Source of the DNA: Panopea generosa | Taxonomy: Eukaryota; Mollusca; Bivalvia; Adapedonta; Hiatellidae | NCBI GenBank assembly: GCA_029582155.1 | Contig: CM055899.1 | Coordinates: 79,387,219-79,451,218 of the forward strand | Direction of reading: 5' to 3' | Length of the DNA: 64,000 nucleotides | Notes under the pieces: model-generated | What the model saw: the letters and a program-made list of their open reading frames with translations, nothing else | The model's database searches: none | What the model was told of the DNA's origin: nothing | In this document: in pieces, positions 39,401-51,400 of the stretch | Numbering within the stretch: position 1 is the first letter of the stretch | Layout of the letters: each line of letters begins with the position of its first letter | Position numbers and translations under genes: made by a program

Positions 39401-42400
39401 TGTTGTTGTACAGTTTCATCATAAAAATGTTTAGGTTACAGTGAGGCATGGTAGACCGCGTAAAGTGAAACACGGGTGAGTAAGAACAATGACAGTAACT
39501 GATATATAGTAATATTCCTATCTATCTGTATGAATGATGGTACACTGTTCTGTGATCGACAGGGCTAGAATAGTCGAGTTAACGCTGTACTTCGACATCT
39601 CTATTTTTTTGTGATTTTTTTAAATCTGTTTTATTTTTTCAGTAATAGTAATGACTTTTTAAACTAACACCGTCAAGTTTAAAAAGTTTACTTCACTGCC
39701 TTTGACCTACGTCAAAAAAGACGAGCGTCTGTATCCGCTTGTGGTGCTCTTGTTCTTTTTGTTCTGTTTTATTTTTAGATTTATTTCTTTTCATTTTCAT
39801 GAAAGTTTAAATTTCTGATAAAAATCATTGCCAGTGAAACAATACCTGTTTTTCGTTCTCTCCTTCAAAATACCGTTTTTGTACTTCTATCAGCTCTTCA
39901 TGGCTAGTTTTTCTCTCCTGCTTTTTTATGAAATAAGGGAAAACATTTTATCATGTAAAGTCATTCATTTCTGTTGATTAACTTACTGCCTGATAGACAA
40001 ACGTTTATCACGTCAATGCAAGATTATCAAGCACATGGTGAAATTATGTATACTTAAATATTTTAACAGAATCTCTACAGGATGTAGCAAATATGGTTGC
40101 TGTTCAATATCATTTAAAAGACAAGTTAGAAATATTGATACAATAAAGAGAATATGTACCATGTTAGTGTCTAATACCACCAACTTTATCAGGTTCGGCA
40201 CATTAAAAAAACTAGGACTTGGCATATATAAATATCAGACATAAACATGGTATTCTCTATATTAAAGGCAGGTAGATTAGTTTTATGTGAATATTTATAA
40301 AGAAAATATTTATTAACATTAAATAAAACAAAAGATAAAAAAAAATGGTATAAGTTATTAGTACAAATCCTGCCTTTTTAATTAAGCGGCACGGATAGCT
40401 TAATGATTGTTGCATTTTCCCTATAAGCGAGGTTCCAGGGTTCGAGCCATGGTCTGGTTGAACAATTTCCCCGTACAGTTACACAGACACTCTATATCAT
40501 GTGACTGTATAGTGCATACTTTTTTCTACTTTACTTTTCATCTTTATAAAAAATAATGTGTTGTATTTTAAAGTTGTTACCTCTCGATGTGCTCCTGCAG
40601 TTTTAACTGTGACTGCCTTATCACCGGTTGCCTCGTGATCGACTCGGTAATACTACATGCAGCGTTGCCACTGTTTGCGATAAAGTTCAATCCATAAGCC
40701 AGAATAATAATCAATAATTAATATCTATAAAAAAAAGTCAAAGAGTGACGTGCCACTTGAATAGAATCGGCTTGTTTGTTTACATCGTACAGACGACAAT
40801 TTTACAATATATCTGAATATTTGTAACTGATTTTTATTAACCATGAAATTAATTCTGCATGTAATTCAATATATAATTTGGCAAAAAATAGAAATAAAAG
40901 GTGTTTGTAATAACCTTACTCGTCACTGTCGGTGCGACCACGAACGCCAGCAAAGGAGGAAACATTCTCAAAAAGAGCAGCAATTCTGGTCCTCTGCTCC
41001 GTTGCTGGCTCATGTGGTCCCCCACCAGTCTTCCTCTTCGTTATCTTCTCCCTTGTGGTGACTTCTTTGGCATCCCACTTCAAATTCATGAATTTGTTAT
41101 AGCACTCTTGCCCTGATCTTACTGGATACTATACTGGCAATTGATACCCATGTCTCTGCTTTCAGTTTGTTGGTAATGGTGTTGGTAAATTTTGAGTTTA
41201 GCAGATTAAATATATCCTCATCTGCCACCAACTTTTCTATCTTCAATACATCATCCTTAGAAAAGTTTAAACTTCTTTTTCTGTAGGGTTGTTATTCTGT
41301 CATTTTTTTGGGGTAACAGAACGATTCAGATTGTGTGGCATTATGGGTAAATTACTTAACGGAAGATTTTTAATCCCCAGTTAAAAGTTAACGCTAGTGT
41401 AAAAACACTTTATACAACACAAGAACGTAGCGTTAAGTTACGCTACGTTAAATATTTAATTCATCGTGGTAGAGGGTATCCGAAGCGGTGTAAACGTTGC
41501 AATTTCCTCGAGCATCGACATTTTGTAAACAAACCGTTTACAAATGATTAATTGATCAATTGACAGCTCGACAGACATAACCGTTACACAAAGTGCTACC
41601 GACACCGACTTCGAAACGGAAGCCGAGTCAGATAACGACTTGGTGCAGCCTCATTCACAACTACGGCGCACGACGTCAACTACTAGAGGCCGGGGCCGTG
41701 GTAGGCAAACGCCACGGGCAACACCAAAATATACCCCACGAACCGCCTCTAAATCCGGAGCTAAGGGTAAATCTGCTAGAGGCGGCAAGTCGTCCGTCAA
41801 TATGCCGCCCTCACAGCCACCGCTATCAGTGGTGACCCAACCGGATCCCCCCGGTGATCATTCTGGAGGAAGTGCTTCCGGCGGTGAACAGCCGCCTATC
41901 CCCATTGTGGAGAGTCAAGCTCTCAGATAGGGGACAGTGTTTAATGGTGAAAATCTACGGATTGGTTCCCTTAATGTATGTGGTTTAAAACAACGCTTAC
42001 ACTATAATGAATTTGTTGATATGATCTATAACTTTGATATATTATGTTGCTCAGAATGTTAACTTGATGAGTATGATGTAATTGACGTTAAAGGCTATAC
42101 ATTCTACAACCAGTCAAGAAAACAAAAAATACCGGCGCAAATCTGGTGGTATCGGAGTTTTTATTAGTAACAATATATCACTTCTTTCTGAAAGTATTGC
42201 CTCAGAATCAGATTTACCTATAGATCTCCAACTTAAATTGTTTGACCACACAATAATGCCTATCCTAACTTACTCCTGTGAAGTAAGGGGCATTGAAGAA
42301 AATATAGAATGCCTCGAGAGAATCCATTTATCATTTTTGCGCAGAATCACCAAATCCAGAAAATCCACACCTGCGTATATGCTGTATGGGGAACTCAACC

Positions 42401-45400
42401 GATATCCCATTAGAATCACAATTCAAGCTAGAATGATTAATTATTGGAATAAATTAATTTTAGGTGATAAAACTAAATACTCTACTTTTGTATATAAGGC
42501 AATGCTTCACTCTCCGATCCAATTTAAATGGTTACAAACAATAAAATATATACTTAACAGCACAGGAAACACATTAATGTACGAAAACCAGAATGCAATG
42601 CGTACCAAGAACATAAGCAAGACTATTAAACGAAATTTATTGGACCAATTTATTCAAACATGGTCAGAGTCTATGTCAATTTCAAATGAAGGGAAACATT
42701 ATTGTGTCTTTAAGGAACATGTGCAGTTCGAACCTTATCTTAAATTGATACCTTTGAAAAAAGCGATATCCTTTTGCAGACTTAGAACTATGAATATAAT
42801 CTTCCTGTTGAAACAGGACGCTGGAATAACACCCCTTTTGAAGAAAGATACTGTACTTTATGCGAGAATAGAGATTTTGGTGATCGTTACCACTAATTAC
42901 TTGTCTGTTATTACTTTAATGATCAACGGTTAAAGTACATCAACAAATATTTCCGTACGCATCCAAATATATTGAAATATCGGGAACTATTGCAATCAGA
43001 CAATCCTAGAGTTTTAAATAAATTGAGTGAATTTGCTAATTAAAACTTTCAAATAGACTTACCTTAACTGAATTTCGTGCAGCTATTCCCCTGTATTAAA
43101 CCACACTTTATCGCGATCACAACACTACATTTCGATTTAAAATATACCCCATGAAAAACACCGGTAGTAATTGATTCATCACATCCAAACAAAAGTCGTA
43201 GAATTGTAAACTTCCATAAAAATCCGTCCGTTTATTTCTTCAAATTATCTGTTATTTTAATCAATCGGCGGTTTTATTTGGTCATAATCCTTATTTGTTT
43301 CAGTCACATGGTTTCCTTTTGTCAACTATTTTCTCGTTTATAAATTTCATTTACAAAATACTGATAGTAAACCGTGATCCTCGTGCATCCAATCCCTATT
43401 TACACCCACGTCGAGGCCAACAAATTATAGGCATTTGTTGTACGTGTGTTTTTTGTGTGGACGTCGATTGTATGGTGTTTTCATTAAAGAAACACAATGT
43501 CTTATTGTAAAATTATGCGCTATATAATCCAAACTATTGTTCATCGGGTAACTATAAATTCTAAACCTATAACAATGACGAAACCCCATTTTATTTTACG
43601 TATAAAATGGAAACAAAATTGCTATACTCCATAATTTGTTTAACTTTGTACCCGCTTGAAGTATTTAACTTGATACATTTAATTACTAATGATTTAACAA
43701 AAAAATCTCTCTGTTCCCGCCGGGATTTTACAATATCACATGTGTTTATGAAATGTTTGTGTGAATTCTTCCGATACCCTCATGTGATTATTTATGTTGT
43801 AGCCATCATTTGCTGTTGCGATTCATGATCGTCGATGCAATAAAGGTTGTTGTTGTTGTTGTTGTTGTTGTTGCTGTTTATATGATAGGTAGCGAAGTAT
43901 CCATGAATATCAAGAGTAATGGACTAATGTGTGTTTGTGTAGTTTTTATTTACCCTCGCACTTTGAACTGGTCATTGTGGCGAGCATGAACAGATGATTA
44001 AAAATAAATTGACGATTATGAAAGACATATGAAGGATGAGTAATGATATATGACGATTATATATATATTTGCTATTTTACATATTTATTAATTACATTCT
44101 GTAATCAACCTTTCTTTTTATCATGTTTATTTATATGGATGACTTTTGATTTTCTAATCTTTGTACAAGATTTTTTAACATATTTATTAAGTAGCTGTAA
44201 ATTCTCTATATATTATATAAACAATTTTACTTTGATATTCTTTGTGCAAGATATATTGACTACAGTAAAGTATATCCTCCTGTTATATATTAATATTTTA
44301 TTGATCTAATTCTTTTATTAGTTTAATATATTGTTAGTCTTGCGTAACTCTATATTGAATGCTGATGACACTAATAACGTCATATGAAATTCCCTGTCAT
44401 CATTATGCAGTAGTACTTTCTGCTATTGGTAAACCATATAGCCTTATACTCAAGTATATTGCTATTTATATACTGTATGTATATATATTTATAGTACATT
44501 ATTACATATTTTATTTTTTTTTAAAAAATTAGGAAAGAATGAAATATGTACTATTTACTTCATTTGAAGTAACACTATATCATCGGCAGGTACTAGGGTT
44601 TGTCAAAAGGAAATCACCCGTGGACTATTATACAAGTCATTTCCCACAATCCGATATGTAAGGTGAGTTACGCCAGTATGTGTTTGTATACGTGATAATA
44701 GTGTGTAATTTACCATATCATGTTTCAGCCTTGCAATATTATATTTAGTACATCGCATGGTTAAGATTTGTTCAACCCCTGTTAATCTCCCAGGGTGTGT
44801 CAAGTAGTGGTACACAATGGTTTAAAATTAAATAAAAATATTATATAAATAAACCGTGAAATTTGTAAATAAGCACCCGGCAGATTGCTCAAACCTAAAA
44901 AGCGCCATCATTAAAAAATGTTTTAAAAGATCCGTTATCTCCTCAGATCAGATCTGTAGAGAACTGATTAACAAAGGTTGGTCACAAATAATATTAAAAT
45001 AGTCTTCTGTAATTCTATGATGAAGTTCTTGTTATTTTATAAACACAATATTTCCTAGCACCATATACAGTGTTAAACATTGTATACAGTTTTATCTAAT
45101 GGTCAACTTAAACTATGGAATAATAATAATTTGTGAAGTTCCATATTATATTAATTAAATTAATTAAAACTTGTGTTTAAAACACAAACACACAAAAAAA
45201 AAGTAGAAATAACAATGTTTAATATTTATAAGTTTTTATTTACCCTCGCGCTTTGAACCAGTCATTTTGGCTAGCAGGATAGGATGATTATTAAAAACAT
45301 AAAAGATGATTACACATTTGTGATGATTAATGAGTGATGAATGAAGATGATTCACATAATAGGTCGTGTCTATATTCAACCTTGAAGTTTGTTATTACAT

Positions 45401-48400
45401 TGTAAAAACAAGATCTGTCATTTGTATAACCCCCAAATTGCTGGCAACAGTAATCATTTGTTTAACCCCCAAATTGCTGGCAACAGTAATCATTTGTTTA
45501 ACCCCCAAATTGCTGGCAACAGTAATCATTTGTTTAACCCCCAAATTGCCAGCAACAGTAATCATTTTCCAATCCTGGATCACACTTTTACATACCGTAT
45601 AATAATAAATGAATATTTTCAAAAAATATCTATTCTGGGAACACACAGGGCTCTAGAATAATATCACTAATAGTGCCTGATTGTGATTATTTAGTTAGTA
45701 CTAGCATGTCACAATAATGACATCAATAATAAGTTTTGACACCATCTTAAGGGGACATTGATTTAAGTTTAAATTTAACTTTTTTGATTGTCAGTAGTTC
45801 TGAATTGAGAGAATGTGCCTACAAATTTATACTTCGTTTTAGTATATTCTAATTTGTGTTAGTGAAGTAAGCTTATTGCTTTATTTATGAATCGCTGTGT
45901 AGTTTAAAACCTACATGTAGAATGATCCAGGACTGAGTGGTGTTTTTGAAAGGTCAATAGGTCAAGTTAATAAGGGATTGAACGTGCAACCTCTAGTGTA
46001 AGTGGCCAACACTTTATCCACTGCACTACTGCCCTGCTGTACCTGCTTGTAGATTACTGTCCTAACCTGTAATAGATACACTGACACAATATAATGGGGT
46101 TTTAAATAAATTTTTAGTTAATATTGAATCAATTTAAATTTTTTTAATAATAATTCAATTTAAATGCGTTAAATTATTTTATTTCATATTTTCAGAAAAA
46201 TTTATCATCTTCAAGAGAAGAAATCCAAAAGGAGGTATTTTAATTAACTACAATTACGTTCATAATTATGACTTATCCAGATACCTGGGATAAAAAATTC
46301 ACCGACTTCTACAAAATATTGTTCACTACTCTGGGTGTAAATTAGCTTTCACTGGACCAACGCCTGAGCACACGTCATCAGCACAATTATTTATATAGAC
46401 TGGCTTGGTTATAGAGACAAGTATGAATTGTGGTGATGTTTAATTCTTTAAATTTGAGCTTGGGAAAGTGGTTATGCAATAAAGTTACAATCAAACCTGT
46501 GTTAGGGGTCACCTCTATTAAGCAACTGCATGTATTTAGCAGTCACATTTAGTTTTAGTTCATTCAACCTGTATATTAAAGCAGCCACATGCCTTAACAG
46601 GTCATTTTTAGCTCACCTGAGCCAAAGGCTCACAGGTAAGCTTTTGTGATCGCCTGGTATCCGTCGTCTGTCGTCCGTCGTTAACATTTAGCTTTTAACA
46701 ACTTCTCTTCTGAAATCACTGGGCCAATATTGATATAATTTCACAGAAATGCTCCTTGGGTGACCCTCTACCAAGTTTGTTCAAGCCATCTTGATTCGTC
46801 AAAAAGCATGGCGGCCAGGGGGTGGGGTTAGTTTACTATATAAGCTATAGTAAAAACTTAAAAATTCTTCTTGTCAGAAACTACTGGCTCGATTTTAAAA
46901 TAATTTCACAGAAATGTTCCTTGGGTGACTCTCTACCAAGTTTGTTCAAGCCATCTTGATTCGTCAAAAAGCATGGCCGTCAGGGGGTAGGGTTAGTTTT
47001 TGATGTTTAATTACTTCCCCTGTTTTGTCTGTATATAGCAATTATTATAAGAAGAGGTAATAAACTCTTTAAATAAACTTTGTTTTGCTATTATTATACA
47101 ATATTATAATAGATATGAGTTTTAAAAGATAATTCATCATAAAAAGATGAATGATACAATTATAATCAACGATTGAATATTATTCAAATATCATTAACCA
47201 TTTTAAAGTAGGTGTTTTTCTGAATATAGAAGTCAGAGTTTTTATGCTTCAGACAGGGATAGTTTACTGCTTCATAATAAAGCAATACCATATTTTTAGC
47301 TAGTTTCATCACAGCAAGAAGTCTGCTTGAGTGTCAAAGTGTAATTGAAATCTCGGAGGAGGAGCTAAATTTTTTTTGGGGGAGAGTGCACTGTGACAAA
47401 GATTCTTTCATGTAATATACTTTGGGAAGGCATTGTGTTTGAAACTCATAGGAATATTTATTGTGCTGGAACTGCGGATTGTTTCATGCACAATAGTTTA
47501 GTCTGATGCTTAAGTTTGAAACCTTTCTCAAACATAACAGATTAGTTTTGTTCTGGAACTGGATTTTTATCTTAGTTTGAAGACTTAGCATCTATAGTAA
47601 AACTTCAAAAGCCTTATTGTCAGAATCTACTGACCTGATTTTGATGTAATTTCACTGACATTTACCATGGGTGAACCTCTACCAAGATTGAACTCTTCTA
47701 CTCATCTGTTACATCTTCAAAACAAATCAAAATTCTACCTACTTGCCCATCTCGTCTTTTTGGAATTTTGAGCGTTCATGTGTTCTATAATCTACTTATG
47801 TTGGGTGACTCAAGGTCAGTCAGGTGAGCGATATAGGGCCATCTTGGCCCTCTTGTTTCTTTTTCCCTCGAGTAGCTGCTTAAGACGGGTTTGACTGTAA
47901 ACGTCAGTTTAAATATTGCAATGTAAGTAAAAGTAGCCGGCCTGATTAGCTCAGTAGCGCACCTGACTATCAATCCAGGGATCGTGACTCCATTTCCCGC
48001 CCAGCCAGATTTTGTTGTGATTGATACAATTATGACATTCCATGTCATTGTTATTTGTCTCTCCCCATGGATTCAAGTGATAAAGTTATTAGTTACTTGC
48101 AGAGATGAGTTTGCTGAAATATTGGTTAACCTTCCAGGATCTCAACTTTTTAAGAAATCCCACAAACTTGAAACTCTAACTTGATATGCAGAGCAAAGCA
48201 ACTACATGTATTAGTAACCTTGAGAAATATTTCAAACAAACCAATTCTTTGACTAGTGCATGGATTTTAAGAGTGAGTTGTACTGTTTCTTAATTATATA
48301 ATTATATCCATGATTTCATCCATCTATCTACAAAAAATATTTATTACACAATTTATGTTAAAAAAACTATTGTCATAAATGAGCAGGTAAGGGCAGGCCA

Positions 48401-51400
48401 TCGGGCCACCTTGTTTCAGTTGTGTTTTTCACTAAACAATTTGCAGTATGTACATCTTATGCTCTGTTTTTTTCTTGCAGCTGGTGAGATTACAAGAAGA
48501 GAACGATTCTCTTCAGGCAAAACATTCCAAACATGCAGAACAGCTGCAGAATGAAGACATCAACCTTCCAAACAATCTTGAGGTACTCCTTAGTTTACAT
48601 CCTTTACATGGTTTACATCCTTTACATGGTTTACATCCTTTACATGGTTTATATCCTTTACATGGTTTACTTGTACATTTTATCTCTTTTAACATTGCTG
48701 GGCCCAGTTAGCTCAGTCAGCAGCACAATTCAACAAAAGAGTCATGAGTTTAAATCAACGCCAATCGAGTGTGTGGTGGAGTGTGTGGTGGAGTGTGTGG
48801 TGGAGCGTGTGGTGGAGCGTGTGGTGGAATGTGTGGTTGAATTTGTGGTGGAATGTGTGGTGGAGTGTGTGGTGGAGCGTGTGGTGGAGCGTGTGGGCCA
48901 GTGGTACCGTAGAGCATCAGACCCATGATTGGCGGGTTGTGGGTTCAAAACTCCATCATGGCTATGTGTGGTGTCCTAGAGCAAGACATTTTTTCTGCAT
49001 ATGCTTAGTACTATTTAATTATTAATTAATTAATTAATTAATGGAGTTTTATAGCACACCGACGTATAATCAGGTCATTTTGTGTGTGCACAGTTTAATG
49101 AATGTGATGATGACAATAATATAGTAAATAAACGTGTTTAAGCATTTATTAAAATATCTACAAATCAAATAATTAAGAAATTAATGTGATAATAATCATG
49201 GATGAAATTTTATAATTTTGCAATTTGAATTTTAGTTGCTTGCAGACAATACAATAAAACATTCGTTTTATTTGTTTATTTTGTAAATGTTAAGGGCAAA
49301 GTAAGTACCTACAATTTGTATCCTCATGTATATTGATCATACCTTGTGTTTAGTCCAAAGAACATCTAGTTATTCCTCTCTTTTTTCCATTTAATAAACC
49401 CCAAGTTTATATTAAAAGCAGGGTGTGTCAAGTAAAATCGCTATGAATTTCTACAAAATTAACAAGGAAGAGTAACTTTTATTAGAAATTTCAAGCACTG
49501 AAGGCATTAAAATCTTAAGCAGTAAATCTATTTAAGTCCAACCTAGGCACATAGGCTAAAATAAGAAATTTGTCTATATTATATTATTTTGACATGTTTA
49601 AAAAGATATTCTTATGGTGTGAGGTAAGAAAGTCTTTTTTTAAAGTCAATATATTATTTATAAGCATGAAATATCAGAAAAAGATGTTTTTTTGGCAATT
49701 CTTAAAATTTTGAAAAATACTGTTATACATTGTACCTCCTTCAAGATATTGCAATATTGTATATTTAATAAACCCTTTGTACAATCCAAAATGTGTTTTA
49801 TCTATCCTCCCGTTGATTTTTGTAAGAAAATCATTTTAACCTTATTCATAAGATATTTAAAGAAGAAGCTTATTTACCCATCCACTTCACAAGGATATAC
49901 CTTCAGCCACAAACATTAGTTTACTGACCTATCATGTCCCCTAGAATACTTCATCCATACCTTTGTAAATGTATAATAATTATAAATAAAAAAAATATTT
50001 TCCCATGTACATGTGCTTGCAAATAGAAATGGTTTTATCTGTATTTACATATTTGTTGTAAACTATAACAAAATTCTAAAATAAAATTTTAACATTTAAT
50101 TTAAATTTTGAATATGGTTTCATGTAAATTAGCTGTACTTGTAAAATGTTTAAAACTGTATTTCTTCAGTAGAGTATGTGGTAGTGCGTCGGGCCAAAGA
50201 TTGGAGTGTCTTGGTTTGATCCCCTACAATGGCATAGTATGGTGTTCTTGAGCAAGAAATTTCATCTGCATAAGCTTAGTACTCGTTTTATCCAGGATGA
50301 CATTGAGCATGATCTGTCTATGTTATAATAACTTGTTTTATAACCAGGATAAAATAAATAAGTTTAAAGTTATTTATAATACTTTTTTTATTGCACAATT
50401 GCCAGGCCAAATTAGCTCAGTCGGTAGTGCGTCTGACTATCAATCAAGAGGTCGTGAGTTTGAATCCCCACTCGGCCACATCCCCATGACGATTGCTATA
50501 CAACATTGTGATTCATTATCTTTCATTTCTCACCACTGATTCAAGTAGGAAAGTTATCAGTTACTTGCGGAGACGAGGTGTGCTCGAGAACTGGTTAGCT
50601 TTCCAGGATCCCAGGAAACAGTGGTTAGGTTATCTATCGTCTGTTAGCCCTTGAAGGCATGAAAATGACGCTAGATATTCAATCAATCAATTATTGCTCA
50701 TTGTTGCTTCTACAGGAGATGCAGTTACTGTTACTGAAGTACCGAGAGGAGATCATCGCTGCCAAGGTGGCCAAGGAGCACACTGAGGACACACTCAAGA
50801 GTCAGATGATCTTCCTGAAGGATCAGGTCGTGTCCGAACAACAGGAGAAAACAACCATGGAGGAAACACTTACACAAGAAATAAATTCTCTACAGGAGAG
50901 GCTAGGTGAGTTTTTGAATGAATTCAGGATAATTGAACATAACCCTATGATAGATTACATGTATAACAAACTATTATTTAACTTCTAATATATAATATAT
51001 GAAAGGTGCACTTTCATGTAACATCACCCCAGGAAAGATGACACTGTATGCAAGCTTTTATATACATAAAGGATATATTTAATATATTGGCTGGAGAGAC
51101 TTATCAAATGTTGAACAAGTACAGAAACTGCGCTGAACACACTCCCAGGAGAGGTTAGTAGGACGGGTTCACATTTCCAAAATAAAGAGACGAGGCTTTC
51201 AATATTTACATATTATGACTGCAATGTGTTAAACATGCTTGCAATTAATATGAAATCTAATAAATTCAATGAAAAGATAAAAAATAAATTCAAATAATTT
51301 GATGCAAATTAATTATCTTGATCATCATCATTAAATTGTGTAATTGCAGCAATACAAGACAGTCTAAAATCTGAACTTAAGCGAGAATCCTCGGTACGGG

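Larger units (their letters stand above)
38500..41330 (-). pseudogene. Harbinger Myb/SANT-like DNA-binding gene, broken, multi-exon
   Basis: The accessory protein that directs Harbinger nuclease to the transposon ends. On the minus strand, 41330-40917 encodes [19 protein letters not shown], then [19 protein letters not shown] and [20 protein letters not shown], ending at a GTAAGG donor. This resembles Myb_DNA-bind_5/NAIF1-type domains. Likely later exons: about 40690-40581 ([12 protein letters not shown]), 39935-39850 ([20 protein letters not shown], coiled coil) and 38645-38500 ([20 protein letters not shown]). One frame change lies near 41102 and a stop near the N terminus, so it is not intact. 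Confidence 0.7.
35726..41431 (+). mobile_element. PIF/Harbinger DNA transposon with nuclease and Myb-like genes (decayed)
   Basis: The left end GGGCCCAGTTGTATAAA abuts the 39-bp array. Near 41410-41420 TTTATACAAC, the inverse of its last ten bases, marks the probable right end, with GTTAACTTTTAAC-like motifs inside both ends. Between them are a HARBI1-type DDE nuclease (+) and a Myb/SANT-like gene (-), the usual two-gene layout of this superfamily. The outermost seven bases of the right end do not match the left, and no target duplication is visible. Confidence 0.8.

Noticed and set aside
42082-42933. A 283-codon host gene
   Set aside because: The encoded sequence matches the C-terminal part of LINE polyproteins and is preceded by an endonuclease piece.
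43936-45360. A pair of LTRs around an element
   Set aside because: The repeated segments are only about 110 bases, lack matching outer ends, and the 1.2 kb between holds no pol or gag similarity.
48744-49025. VWW-repeat or CVVE-repeat proteins
   Set aside because: Produced by the 12-bp GTGTGGTGGAGT repeat.
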